Source: Ostrinia nubilalis (taxonomy: Eukaryota; Arthropoda; Insecta; Lepidoptera; Crambidae). Taken from it: DNA of 64,000 bases. The notes beneath the pieces were generated by a model. That model made no database searches, had not been told where the DNA came from, and was given only the letters and a program-made list of their open reading frames with translations. Both the position numbers and the translations under genes were made by a program. Location of the stretch: contig NC_087092.1 of assembly GCF_963855985.1 (NCBI RefSeq), forward strand, positions 7,254,001 through 7,318,000. Direction: 5' to 3'. Shown here piece after piece: positions 34,417 to 47,532 of the stretch. The stretch's first letter is position 1. Each line of letters begins with the position of its first letter.

Positions 34417-35972
34417 TTTTTAAGAGTATTTACGAGTTACATAATATGAAACATTCTTCGTAAGTCCGACTAAATAAAAAAATGAGTACCTACCTGAAAA
34501 ATGGCTTCACTGTTGTAGCACCTGAAAATTTATGCACTGTAATAATTTAACAGAAATTCACTTATGAAGATGAGAAAGTTTAATTTCAGAAACTTAAATG
34601 TTTCTTAGCAGTATCCTACCTTAACATTACAAACTACTCACCAATCTTATGGTAGTATTCTTTGTATTATTTACTACGCAGTAAGAACACATTTTTGTAC
34701 ACACTAGAGTACCTCTTGGACCCTGAGGCAGAGGTCAATAGTAATTATCATACCCGGAAAAATTTGAAGGGACGCTTAAACTTGATTGAAGTGTTTATCA
34801 GAATGGTGATTTACATAATGGGTCCCAGTCACGTTTTCTAACATGACACACGTCATTATGTACAAAACTACAAAAATGTATACAAGTAGATACGTAAGTA
34901 AATAAATCATTTTTAAGTTATCCTAAGTGTTTTTTAACGGGGCAATTCTTATTTTTATTACAAAAAGCTCTAGAAGCTTCTAATCCAACTTCATAAAGTT
35001 ATGGTGCCACTATTTGACGTGTTGGTAACGACTAACGATGGATTAATAAATCTTAGATGAGTTTCGTAATAAGAAGTTGTACCTACTAATGGCTAGTACC
35101 ATATTATTGGTTCACAAATTTCACATCGCAAAGCAAAGGTTTGCCCGCAACGCAAAAGAATGTTGATCTTTTAAGAAACACCAAGGAATTACGTAAGTAA
35201 ATGACACAACAAAGTCGTTGACACCGAGATTTCCTCAGAGAGCGGTCATCGACCCATAGTTTTTTAATTACCGAGGCCATGCAATTAAAAAAACACCAAT
35301 CTACTATTCATTTTTCGGACGCTGACTCTATAGATAGGTGCGGTATCTAAATTATTGCTATACGAGTACAATGCTACATGGTGCCAGGATCGCAGGATGC
35401 TATGTCTCTACAATTGTTATTTATGAAAAAGGTAACAGGTGAAATTGTAGAAAACAGGCTTGTTATTTAGCTTACATAAATTTCATTAGTCATGTGCTTA
35501 ATCGGCGGAATTATAATCTTAGCAGACAGAAGTAGATGACTAACATTGATTAATGAACATGCGTAGAAACATTTATTGCAACAATTAATCTTAATACTTA
35601 GCTTAAGCGAGATTGACATCTTCAAGTTTCTATTTTTATATTTTTTGATTTAGCTAACCAAATCCTGTCACATAAAAAAAATATTTATTTGGCAATAAAT
35701 GTGTGGCGCTGTGTGGCGCTATTTGCAGCGAACTCATGCAGCATCGACGCAGTCGTAAACCGTGAAAATCCGATATGAGTTCTAGCTACTGCATTCTTGC
35801 TGCATGAAGGTAGTTTAGAGAAGACATCAGACTCTATTTTATACAGTAGTAGCCTAAGAAAGAAGACGGAGAGACAAGTTTTAGAAAATTTGTAATTTGA
35901 TAATTTCAGTCTTGTGACTGCTTAATTTTAAAATGTGTTTGTCAGCTTAGGCATTTTTTTCAGGTTGATGCT
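34417..35972. other. No gene recognised
   Basis: AT-rich intergenic or intronic sequence. A short direct duplication, TGTGGCGC, occurs twice at 35701-35718. Confidence 0.5.
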
Positions 35973-36093
35973 TAGGCTGGTTTGCACCATTTTACTTTAA
36001 CCATAACAAACGTCAAAAGTCTGTCAAACTCCATACAAAACACCACTTATTATTATTGTTACGGTTAAAGTTATAGTGGTGCAACTGAGCCTT
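35973..36093. mobile_element. Short MITE (GCACCATxTxACTTTAAC family), copy 1
   Basis: It opens TTAGGCTGGTTTGCACCATT and closes with a complementary GTGGTGCAACTGAGCC. The interior has CAAACGTCAAAAGTCTGTCA. Copies 2 and 3 at 47533-47646 and 47723-47847 share ends and interior, in the opposite orientation. Confidence 0.8.
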
Positions 36094-36899
36094 GGTGTCA
36101 GTTTTAGTCAATCAAACCAAAAAAATTAAATAAAATAAATAGATACCTAACGAAACACCGTTTGATAGGCACTGACTACTTATTATGTAGGTATTTCAGA
36201 TTTTTCCTAACGGCGTTTACTTTTTATGAAGACAAGTAAAGATGTTCTTTTCGGGTTTATTGCGTCGACCTTTAACATTTACGAGCATATAGCTTAAGAA
36301 CGTTTCATATGAATACTTACTTACTTACCTTACACGGTACAATAGTCGAAGGAGACTGTAAGTTATATCGTTAAGTATATCCTTCTCTTCCTAGTATGAT
36401 CCAGTCAACTAACATCCTCGAGAAATAATCAATACCATAGGTAAGTAATTTTGGTTAAATTGTTGCAAGTGTATATGACAGTGTTAAAAAGGTGCGGTGC
36501 CACTAAAAAATTATGGCTAAAAGGCATAAAGCTCATGTTGCCCCGATCTCTAATCGCGATAGCAAAACGTAGACATTTAAAATGTTAGCTCCACTTCGCT
36601 CTACTAATTGTGCCGTCATTGTCTGTGTATGGGAGCACCTTTTATCCTTGTGTGAAGTGGTAATGGTTTTACACGTGACGATAATGATAATAATCTTATG
36701 GTGGTCATCACGTGGCAATCAAGATCATCAGCATGGCTTGAATATCCTTGCTAAGTCAACAAACCCGGAACACTAGTGGGGTCAATATACTACAGCAAAC
36801 TGATTGTATAACTAAGTGTTTTTATGTTGTTCTGACCTTCATATAGACACGACCTTCGAGTTCAACGTCCTTAATAATGATCCTCTTCATCTAATTATC
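36094..36899. other. No gene recognised
   Basis: Overlapping frames on both strands at 36533-36776 are low complexity and do not resemble proteins. Confidence 0.45.
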
Positions 36900-37215
36900 T
36901 TTTTTTTAATGCAAGACAAGGCAGGTATTTGACCGCAATCGCACCTGGTGTTAAGTGAGATGCAGTCTAGGATGGTTCATATTATCCGCCCTGTAAGTGC
37001 CTATTCACTCTCACCTTGAAAAGGTCCGGATTATAGTGTCCAGGAAAGACAATTTCGATCAATTGCTTTTAGGAAATCAATTCTTCTTGCTCTGTCATGT
37101 GGATTACTAACTCTAGTCACCCTTAATGACCCATCACAAGCCTGGCATCAATCAATCTGACTAACTACTCAACTCCCAAACAAGTAATCGAACACAGAAC
37201 CTACGAGTCGTAAGA
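36900..37215. repeat. Decayed SINE/LINE-derived repeat
   Basis: Order of landmarks: AAGACAAGGCAGGTATTTGA, CACCTGGTGTTAAGTGAGAT, GCAGTCTAGGATGG, and later AATCGAACACAGAACC near 37185. This parallels the intron 9 repeat of fused (CACCTGATGGTAAGTGACGA, then GAATCGAACCCGGGACC), strongly diverged. Confidence 0.5.
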
Positions 37216-40200
37216 GTCCCACTCTCTTTGTGACCGTATAAACCGCAGTGAAGCTTATGACATTAACCCATACTTAAGAAATTAATTACATAATAGGTAG
37301 GTAGATACTTACTTTAATAAGTCATTAGGGCAAAAAATTGGTTTTTAACTTTGGCCTAAGTAGTAAATTGTATGTTTCGGAAACAATGCAGAAACAAATA
37401 ATAATATGAATATCCATAAAATAGTCTACGGGTTCAAGTGGTGTAAATACTTTTGATAAAATGTTATTTTCGTAGTCAAGTAGAGTTACGAAACTAATTG
37501 CGGAATTCTTAAACTTCTATTCGAACTGTAGGTATAATATACAACACCAACTTCGTTCCAGCAATTGCCACGGGAGGAATTCGCCCCATTTGTTAATATT
37601 CCAAGCGAGTTCCTGGCAGAGGATTTTATGAAATTTTAATATGCACGCTCAGGGAATAGAAATTATTTTGCGTCAAGACACCGTAAAAAACTAAATCTTT
37701 TGGAACGAGGTGTTTACAGGCTTCAGAATTTCCTTTTGGTTGATAAAATTCTTTAGAGAGAAAAATGTTTCATCTTTAAAAAAGTGAGACAGTAAAAAAG
37801 TAAAAGCACAGGTTGGCATAAAAAACATAACGATGAAAAGAAAGGATATAAACGCTTTTTTTATTTGTATTTTTTGGCCTCCAAAGAAACATTTGGCAAG
37901 TGCTGAAGAGAAAACGCCGGAAACTTTTTTTTTCGAGGGTTTGGCAAAAACAACGATAAAGTGCTAAATCAGAAGCACATTTCTTTTCTTAGTATTTTTG
38001 AAGAAATAGTTTTCAAAAACTCACACGTTTTTATAACTTTAACTTTAAACCCTTGGCTTGTGACGTGAATAAGTATTTAAAACATACCTGTTTATGACTC
38101 TATTCATCCGGTCATAATGGGACAAATTCTTTTGAAACACGTAATCTGTATTATTACGAATTTGATTTACAATTTATGAAAGGCGAGTAGTATAAAAACG
38201 TTGACCCTTTAATAAATTGGCCTTGGGATTTTTTTAGGAATTCAAAAGATCGGAAGGGAGAGGTGATTCGGATCGTTTTTAATCGGTCTTTTTGACCTCA
38301 CAATGCAGGTTCAAGGATTTAAGCGGTAGTTCCAATAAAAGTTTTATTGCGTAACTTTTAATTAAATCCTTGGTGCCCGTGACTTATTACGTCCAGCGTA
38401 ATAGCTTTAGGTAGCTTACCGTAGGTAAAGTTTTAACAACTTGCGTTAGAAATAAAATGGCTATATCAAAGTACCTATCGTACTATAGGTAACTAATAAG
38501 TACAAAATAATTAGAGCGTGCGACACTAGCCTTCATGTACATATTTTGTAAACACTTACAGCTAAAAATGGATACATTATAAACCTACTGTTTCTTTGTC
38601 ATTTCTGTTTTAAAAAAATCTTCTAATATTCTTTACTACAGCTACTTAATTGACTTATTCGGATTCCGACTTCAGATCGATATTCACGGAGTTCTTTCAG
38701 TTCTGGTTGCTCCTACGAAGCTCTAGAAAAAAGGAACTTATTGAAAGTATCAAAGCCTTCTTAGACTCGTAAGTTCGTTCTTCGATTGATTGAACTGCTC
38801 ATGGTACAGGTGATGAAACTGCCCTTTACGCTCCACGTGTAAAGTCATCTGAATCGAGTGGCCAAGGCCAAAGGGATGAATGCGACAGGGAGCTCTGCGC
38901 CCGCGCACGATCGAGCTATTCACGCTGACCCCGATATTTCGGCTATCACTAAGCGAGCACAGTATTGAGGGGACAATGTGCCGCTCCCCATGCATAGATC
39001 TTTGAACGGGGTATTCAAAATTCAAATTTATTTTATTGCAAACGTTAATAGATCCTCATAGAGCCTTTTTTGTTAGGCCATCTGGCAGAGACAGCTGTGA
39101 GATGAATAGTCTATATTTCAGTTATTGTACGATCTGGATCAATAGAATTTGGTTATCTTGCGTGAATCAGACGTGATAAAAATTTAATGAAATAGATTGA
39201 ATACATATTATAATAGAAGCGTCGCGTATTCGTGTCGAGCTGTTTGTTGCTGAAAATTCGAGTTAGTTGACTTAATTATATTTATGACCTACTGAAGATT
39301 TGTATGTCAATTTAGATGCGTATTATTATTTGAAATAAATCTCATGCCAAGTATTTATCTTATGCGAGAAGCTTCAAATTATCAGGACTTCTAACCCAGT
39401 TTCATTTTACAGTTTGTATTTATGAATTACATTATTATTTGATCCATTTACGTTAAAAATAAAAAATAAATTGCTAGAGCTTGTGACGTCACAGTTATTT
39501 TGTTATTAAGCTAAAATGGTGCTAGTTTTATCGACAGAGAGACAAACACGTACTAGACCGTTTATCTACAGACGAAAATAATTCCCAAGACCGGGATGAG
39601 AAAAGTTTGTCTTTATGTGCTTTTCCTCAAACCTTGTAAATAATTTTCCTCATCCTAACTTATCTCCCAGATTATTGACTTTATCGTTTTGTTTGGTTGT
39701 TTCGTTAATTTCATTACTAAAGTCACCCAAGATTATCTTATTCTAACGATCTTATCGATCTACGTAAAAGGTCGAACCGTCACTCGTGTATTTGTATCAA
39801 AGTTATCCTACATCATGGTCATAATAGTACATAAGTTCATGAATACGTAGGTATGTAGTTTTGTTTGTTGCGATTAAATCGTATTAACAATCTTAAGATA
39901 CCAATTCAAACAAAAAAAATGTAAATCCCATCAAAAATATTTATGTTGAATAACATTTCAGGCAGTAAAACTAAACTACGTAAGTAAGTCCGACTAGTTT
40001 GTTCAATGAATGAAAAAGTTAACCTTATGAAGTGGTTAAATCATTCAGCATTGTTAAGTCAAATAACGATCTTTAAAAAGAGATAAGTAGGATCATTAAC
40101 TAAAGAAGTTAACAAATGAATTATATTGAATGAGTCCGATTATACTAAATTAGTTTGTAGGGCTGTCAAAATGGGTTAGAAAAATGGTATTTAGTAAAAC

Positions 40201-43200
40201 ATTTTCTTTTAAACCTTTGCACCATTTTAGTAAGCTTATCAAATACTTACACCACATTACACGCTGGTTTTAAAAATATTTTTGGTTTTACCAAAGGGCA
40301 AATAATTTTGAGAAGTATATTTTTCCATGTAATTTTTATGAGATTAATCTCTACATTTATTTATTTTTAAAGAATAATATACTGAAGAGTAATACGTGCT
40401 TAAGTTTTTTTATAGTTTATCAAACAGAAAGGTTGATAATTGATTCTACTACTCAAATACAACTAGGTACTTTTCCTACAGGACCAATGAAATTGTCTAG
40501 TAATTTCAAAAAGTAATAAATAAAAGTATATGTACAGAAGGAGCTTCCATTTTAAAGACTCAAATAATTTTTAGTAATAAGACATAGAATCGATATTTTT
40601 ACTATCAGCCCTACAAAAGATATGCATCGATGTAGCTGCCAGTAGAAAACAGTTCCTTATCTATGCATTTAGCGGCTCAATGCCGGGGTCGTCCTGTGAT
40701 GTTTTATGATAGTGTATAAATAGCATTGAAACACAATAATATGACCGCTATTTCCTTCCATTTTCCTCCTTTTATTACATTGGAAAAACGTGATCTCTTC
40801 AGTGCACATTATGTATTATGTTAATTACATGTTTATCAATGTCAATGCTTGAAGTTCATACATAGCTCTTTCTTTTTTTGCAAAGTATCGTATTATTTTC
40901 AATTAAACCATTTTAATGGTTAATGTTCAAGGATAGTTTATTTTCTCATAAATACACAATTCATGTACTGAATGCTATACATTTTACATAATATTAAATT
41001 GTATGAGCGACGTAAGCTTCGCCTTAAACTTTTTCTACTGAAGCTGTTGGCAAACTTACCTTTTCCTTTGCTCCTTCTTCGTCATTTTATGTATCAACCT
41101 ATAATAATGTTTCGACACGCTCTAAAAAGCCATTACGCTTCACAAAGGTTGTAACATACGATCATAAATTACTATTTCTGATTCGTATCAGCGTTGTATT
41201 TGTAAATAATCCAGCACGTACCGACTCCCGATTCGAATACGAAACTGTCGTAAGTAAAAAACCAACGAATTACAATTAGACGAGGACTTTAGATCAATTG
41301 GGCAATTCTCTTGCGTCACTGTTGCCATGCGTAAGGTCAGTATCGTCATTTAATTTTGCACGCTTTCGTAACAAAAATTTGACTTATACGGCAAAAAACT
41401 CTCAAGCCATTATAGACTTTACTCCAAGGAGAGCCTGCCTAAAGTAGCGTACGTAATTTTTACAGATGATATAACTATCCTCGGAGCGACAGCGAAGACG
41501 ATTGCAGAATTAAGTTAAAATGTATCAGGTATTCTCCTTGATCTGAATACTTTACGCGTATACCTACGCCTAAGGTTCATTTTTATGTACAAAAGGAAAT
41601 TCTTTGGATTTTACGTTCACTTGCACCTTCAAAATGAAGTAAATACATATTATAAATTAATACCACGTATTTTATAAGCACAAAATTATTAAGGTATCTC
41701 TACATTCATTTTAGGCTCCTTTGTAGGTGTGTATTTACATGATGTTTTGGACAATGGCATTGGAAAAGCGGGGCAAGGTGAAGCCCAATTTATTAACACT
41801 TTTTGACAATGAAAGGATAATACGAGTTCAGCAAGTAATACTCGTATGTTAGTTGAAACGGTCGTTTTGAACGGTTTAGATTATTTTTTACATGGCCCCA
41901 ACTCAAACAGAATATGCATAAACATAAAACGCCCAAAATACTCATAAAATGAATATATTGAAAGCTTTCTATGAAATGTGCCTGTTTCTTAAAAGATCAT
42001 TATATCCCGTGCTTTATCTTCGATCTTGTTAGCTACAAGTATGACGCAAAAGAACAATATAAATAATGATATCATACCTTTATTATTAAAAGATAAATAA
42101 AGTAAATATTCTGCAGAAGTTGATAAATATCTCTCAGTTATTTTTAAACAAAATTAAAGTTGTCATCTTACGAAAAAATTGACCAAATTTGAAATGTCTC
42201 TTGTGTAAATTCCAAGAAACGAGCATTTTCTTCCCAAAAACGAGCATTTATGTCGACTATTAGAGGTATCTCTCTTTTATCGTAAATCATGAAGGGCTAA
42301 TAAATAAAGTGTTAATCAACGTTATGTATAATTCGGATATAGTATTTCTGGCCTTATTCTCTACCAACTGTCTGAAAATTATTTATGGGCTGTTTTTTAA
42401 ATATCAAATGAGTTAATTAAAACCTGCCACTTGCTTAAATTAAATTATGTGGCAAAAAGTCTAAACGTATTCACAGGAATCCACTCTATAGGAATCCATG
42501 ATTATAATTCTGACGTAAAAATACTTATACCTACTTATTTTGCTAAAATCAAATTCTAGCACTAATAAAACTAGTCCTAGAATTTGATTTGACAGGATTG
42601 AGTTTAAAATTTAGATTCACAAAAATGTGTGCCTTATTCTTCACAAAAGTTATTCTCAAAGACGGACTTTTGCGTACAAAGAAGAGAGAAACGATGTCAA
42701 ATAAACAAAAAATCGAATTCACGTGAATGCCCCAATTTCGCTTGTTACGTAAAGGTCATGAAATCGCAAAAAAGCTGCAAAGTGTGGCATTCAATTAGGT
42801 TAATGGTGTTCCGCATACTTTGCGTTTTCACTTGTGTTCGTGTTATTTCAGGTGAAACTATTTCTCTGAAATAGGCAGGCAAAATAGCACGTGGTATTTT
42901 TAAGTGTGTTTGTATTTTAGTTTTTTTCTTTCTTTTGCTTCTATTTTTAGCATTGTTAATTTAATTTAAATGCTTGAAAAGAAATCAATAAGACTTTTTA
43001 AAGCAGTTTTCAGATGGGGTTAATGAAATCTACTTAACTTAATAATAAAATTAATAATTTACTTATGTAGGTACTTTATTTTATTTTATTTCTTTTAATT
43101 CAATAAGAAGATTCTCATAAAATATTTATAATTTCTAAGTTCCTTTGCTTCAATAGCCGGAATTACAAAATATTTTTTATTTTAAAACGTAAACATGCTT

Positions 43201-43699
43201 TTATTAATTGGAAATTTTCAGAATGCCTCCAGAATAGTGAAGTTTCTTCATGTGACATAAAATACTTCATACGTCAAAATTATACCGGCGGATCCCCAAA
43301 ACTTTCGAATCACGCGACTGGCTGCCCTTAAGCAGATAACAGCTGTACGTTACACATGTACCAGAATGAGGTCAATGCCGTACTTATCGTCGCGATGCGT
43401 TCGCCCCGTTTCAGGGTTTGCATCTCTCTTATCAGTATACGTGATAACGGGACACGTGACTAAGCATACTGGGCCCGTACTGCATCTTATGATAGATGCG
43501 CTAAGGTTGTTTAGATAAAAACCTATGATTTTTTCATGAGGGGTGTGTCTGATATACAAATGTATTTAGGTACTGTAGATTGCGAGTTCAAGAAATGTGC
43601 AATGTTATTGTAGATAAACAAACATTTTGCGTAAACATATTAATATTATGTGTACGATGTTACGTCAGGTTAGGAGTGATACCAGTAGGTACGGGACTA
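37216..43699. other. Long stretch with no supported gene
   Basis: Mostly AT-rich. One GC-richer patch, 38750-39025, carries a 91-codon minus-strand frame of irregular composition. It is followed at 39019-39045 by an ATAAATTTGAATTTTGAAT-type sequence on the minus strand that may be a LINE tail. Other frames (for example 42629-42874) have no domain or splice context. Confidence 0.4.
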
Positions 43700-43765
43700 T
43701 TTCAATCTCTCGTTCCCACCGCTGCAACTCCTGTGTAGCCAGGATCTACAGCTTGACCGGCAAGT
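43700..43765 (-). repeat. Dispersed repeat, copy 3 of 3 (truncated)
   Basis: CTCGTTCCCACCGCTGCAAC and CAGGATCTACAGCTTGACCG match copies at 23425 and 26690. Similarity stops abruptly after GACCGGCAAG, so this is a truncated insertion. Confidence 0.65.
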
Positions 43766-44047
43766 ATACTAGTATAGGTTTGCGAGAGAAGCTTTTATTT
43801 TAATTTGAGTTAAATAAATAACCAATTGAAGAACAAATAAAGGACAGACCATTGAATGTCAGTAATAGAATAATTATTATATGTGATAAATTATCATAGC
43901 TGGGCACCGTTAATCAAATAGTTAACTTCGTTAATCGTTAAACCGTTAATAAAAAAATTAACTTCGTTAAACGTTAAAACGTTACATTTCACAAGATTTA
44001 ACGCAAGTTAACGTTAATCGTTAATCCGTTAACACATGATAATAAAA

Positions 44048-44814
44048 CGAAAAAAAATAATTATATGCAAGGTTCAAATAATTTCGAAAGCTTGTATCAC
44101 GCATGGAATTTATTCCTCTTTTTTAGGGTTCCGTAGTCCTGACAAGGAACCCTCATAGTTTCGATTTGTCTGTCTGTCTGTCTGTCCGAGGTTTTGCTTG
44201 GAAATTATTGGCACTAGGGAGCTGTAATTTTGTAGAGATAATTATGTATATTAATCACGCCGACCAAACGGTTGAGTAAAATTGTGAAAAAAAAATTAAA
44301 TGTAAAGTTGGGATGAATTTTTTTTCATCTTCGACCCCATCGTGTGGGGTATCGTTGGATAGGTCTTTTAAAATGGCTTAGGGGTTCCTAAGACTTTTTT
44401 TCCATTTAGGGATTTGTTTGCAAATTATTCAAGTTTAAAGTGCCAATTTTTGTTTGAGTAGGGCGCCCCCACTGTTGGCTTGAAAAATCTGGAAAAATTC
44501 GTGATAATACTGCTATTCATGAACTTTCAAGGAAAACTATAGCGGTTAAGATACATCAATTAGTTTGAGAGTAATAGTCATTTAACTCATGTATTGCAAA
44601 ATTTGTTAACTAGTGAAAATTTCATAGAAGAAAATATAAAAAATGACTGTAGATGAAGTAATTGCTTGCTTCTGAAATATACTGTGGTAACGACGGACCA
44701 CTACGGAACCCTACACTGCGCGTGGCACGACACGCACTTGGCCAATTTTTTTTGCTTGCGCTACAAGCTTTCGAAATTATTTGAACCTTGCATAAGTACA
44801 ATTATTTTTTTTCG
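44048..44814. mobile_element. Nested inverted-repeat pair within the composite
   Basis: The left arm (44048-44096, containing CAAGGTTCAAATAATTTCGA) and right arm (44762-44814, containing TCGAAATTATTTGAACCTTG) are complementary over about 49 bp with a small indel. They surround the GGTTCCGTAG element. They could be terminal repeats of a middle element or a continuation of the outer element's arms. Confidence 0.7.
44127..44711. mobile_element. GGTTCCGTAG-type non-autonomous element
   Basis: It begins AGGGTTCCGTAGTCCTGACA with an early GAACCCTCATAG and a (GTCT)n run at 44169-44186. It ends at 44699-44711 in ACTACGGAACCCT, the complement of its start. This is a very common lepidopteran repeat. 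Adjacent sequence on the right (CACGCACTTGGCCAATTTTT) matches the start of the partial element at 63818. Confidence 0.72.
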
Positions 44815-44926
44815 TTTTAGTACAACTGCATTTCAGAATAAAAACTTGTTTTTAAAAAAGCTATAATTTTATTTTACACTTTTTAGTAGTATCTCAATCT
44901 CAGAGCCTTGGTTTAGTTATATTATA

Positions 44927-46163
44927 CAGGGTGTTACTTTGCATTCTTGCCATATTTACAGAGGTTACTATATTACTGATACTGAACACAAATCCGTAAA
45001 AAAATAATGCCCGTAAATTTTTTTTTTTAATCTTGAGTATTTTAATTTATCGACAATCTGTTAAACACACCACTAATTATCGTAACGCATGCACATCACT
45101 TGTTGGCGATGGCGATGGCGATGGAGACTTTTTTACTTTTTATTGTATTTTTAAATATCTATTGCAATCTATTGTCTTTAAAATGTCTTTTTGACACTTG
45201 TTTAAAACTGAGAAATCCATCAAACACAAATCACGTTATAAATAATACAAAAATGACTGAAGTGTATTCAAACAACGAATAATTTAATCAAAATGGTGCT
45301 TGGAGTGTCTGCAAGACGTCTTAGACGAAATGCTTGATGACGTACCCTTAGCGTTACACCAAATGCTCTACTACCAGCAGGATGGTGCTCCCCCACAATA
45401 AGGACGTCAAGTGCGCGAATAATACGTTTGGTGAACAGTGGATTGGACGAGGGGTCCAGTAGCTTGGCCACCACGATCCTCGGACCTGACACCAATGGAT
45501 TTTTGGAGTGACTTGAAACGACTGGTATGCGCAGAAGAGATAAACAGTGTAAACGCGTTACATGAAAGGATTGTTTTAGTGAAACTGTGATACAAAATGT
45601 TTATGTGTTGCGAAAACTTAAGCGAAAAATCTACGCTTCGCCGTGCTAGACTGTGCCTTCATCAGAACGGAGGACACTTTGAACACTTGCTTCGCAGTAC
45701 GTAAACTTTGTAAGTAGGAACTTATCAATAAATAATTAATTGTGAATAAGGTGATTTCATTTCATACTTAATTTATTAATTTGTAAAAATAGGGTACAAT
45801 GTTGTAAATTAATTTAAACCCTATTAATTATTACGTATTTTTGACGGTCCTAAGCCCGTAAAGTAGAAAGGAAAATCTGAAATCAACTGAAGAGTATTTT
45901 AAAATAGTTATTATGACTGGATAAAAAGGCTGGTACCCAAAGCCTTAAAATTAAGAACTAGGCCACGCCCACTAGGTTTATTCCACTTGCACCTGTAGAA
46001 CGTGCGAGACAAAATTGGTTTATTCCAATTTGTACTGAAAAACCAAATTTACTAAAATCTTAGTGTACTTTCTTTATGGGAGTCTCTTGTTTATCTTAAA
46101 TAATAGGTATTGTTACCTACTTTTATCTCTGTGAATATGGCAAGAATGCAAAGTAACACGGTG
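44927..46163. mobile_element. Mariner-type transposon, 1237 bp, decayed
   Basis: The left end, CAGGGTGTTACTTTGCATTC then TTGCCATAT, and the right end, ATATGGCAAGAATGCAAAGT then AACACGGTG, are inverted repeats over about 29 bp with small differences at the tip. TA flanks both sides (44925-44926 and 46164-46165). The length is that of a full Tc1/mariner element. It contains the broken transposase listed below, and a GATGGC trinucleotide-like run at 45105-45124. Confidence 0.85.
45291..45590 (+). pseudogene. Broken mariner-type transposase, C-terminal part
   Basis: Readable pieces occur in shifting frames: a second catalytic aspartate in YYQQDGAPP (45381-45383), a WIGRG block in another frame, then PVAWPPRSSDLTPMDFW with the third aspartate at 45498-45500. 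Both aspartates and the WPPRS signature place it in the IS630-Tc1-mariner superfamily, in a subgroup with a wide spacing (about 40 residues here) between the two aspartates. Between them are in-frame stops and at least two frameshifts. The N-terminal half is missing, so it cannot be active. Confidence 0.8.
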
Positions 46164-46180
46164 TATTACAATTTAGCACC

Positions 46181-46405
46181 AAAGTGCTCGAAAAGACAAA
46201 TCCAGCAAACCCAAACTCGATAAGTTTCCACCGTTTCGTTTAGGAATTCCTATGGCCACCTCCCGACTCCATCATCAGGACCCTGGACATCATCTAGTAC
46301 TAAAGTGCTCGAAAAGACAAATCCAACGAACCCAAATTCGATGCGATGACGCCGTTTCATTTAGGAGTTCCTATGGCCACCTCATGACTCCATCGTCAGA
46401 CCAGC
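46181..46405 (+). repeat. Imperfect tandem duplication, period about 121 bp
   Basis: AAAGTGCTCGAAAAGACAAA occurs at 46181 and 46302. It is followed in both by CCCAAA(C/T)TCGAT, CCGTTTC(G/A)TTTAGGA and TTCCTATGGCCACCTC. Two units lie between the mariner and the right outer arm. They are related to the repeat at 12066-12210. The 126-codon frame across them has no domain. Confidence 0.75.
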
Positions 46406-46795
46406 TCAATGGTACCATAACATTGCATTGTCATCGTACTTACATAAGTATACCAAATTTCAGCTCAATCGATAGAGGAAAACTGGTCTTAAATTCAGTT
46501 GCAAGAGTTGTCCCACACATACTAACAAGTGTCGTTAGTGATCTGGTTACAAAAACTGTTGTTTTCGGTTCTGGAAGTTCTGAAAGCCCGAACATACTTG
46601 TCAGAACGCGTTTTTCAGCGTGCTTTTGGTAAATAGTAGGTACTGGATTAACGATTAACGGACTTAGGATAATTTAACGGAAGTTAACGAGTCCGTTAAC
46701 ATTTTTTAAAGTTAACTTAAAAGTTAATCCGTTAATGGAAATGTTAACTTCGTTAATTAACGATTAACGGATTAACGAGTTAATGCCCAGCTATG

Positions 46796-47532
46796 TAAAT
46801 TATCAGTATGCTCAGTCTCATTTGGTTGCTAAATGAGATTCTTCTGCCCAGATGGAGAATTGTCGGTTTTTTTCCTCAACAGTCATGCACATAGAATCAT
46901 CAGTCATGTCTTAACAAGGATACTAAAATAATAATATATGCATTCATTTATTTTTAAATATACCCCAAAAATACTCAACTGCATCATCTTTATTAATTCT
47001 GCATCTAATTGATTAAACATCAAAAACTGATCGTTAAATTATATATTTTTATTGGATTGGAGTTCACCTTCACCTTCAATTGAGGTTAGGAAGGATGCCG
47101 TCTCCGAGGCACTAAATATCAAAACTGATTCCCTAAATGCATTTAAGTATATTACACAATCAAGCCAGAAAACCAGAACGAAAGTGGTTATGGTGTAGGT
47201 ATTTTATTAAAAAAACATTATTGACTGGACTTAATTATTAATGTCAGGAATCTGAAAAACTTTCCCATCGGGAAAAAGGTACCGTACCGTATTTGTTCGT
47301 GAAGGTAAGCCATATCCTTCATATGCTTATATCATATTGATAATGCGTGTCAAGTTAAATAACCTTAGCTTGCAGCATGTTATAAAATGGCAAGCGAATA
47401 TCAATAGAGGATTAGACCTTCCACCTGGAGAATCTCATTTCTAGGTAACCGATTTAACTGGGGTTGACTAACTTTACCTGCCTGAGTAAACATCTGTCTC
47501 TATTATGTCTATCAGTTAAGATATAATGTACT
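46796..47532. other. No gene recognised
   Basis: AT-rich DNA without supported frames or inverted repeats. Confidence 0.5.

Larger units (their letters stand above)
43895..46795. mobile_element. Outer 2.9-kb composite element with GTTAA-rich inverted ends
   Basis: The ends CATAGCTGGG and CCCAGCTATG are exact complements with TA at the edges. Next to them lie about 120-150 bp on each side of degenerate GTTAAC and CGTTAATC repeats in inverted orientation (43905-44036 and 46644-46782). It encloses three further elements and a tandem repeat. The outer element has no coding sequence of its own. Confidence 0.8.

Noticed and set aside
38750..39025. 91-codon minus-strand frame followed by a LINE-like tail
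   Set aside because: I could not match it to any LINE domain. The tail similarity alone is too weak to call an element.
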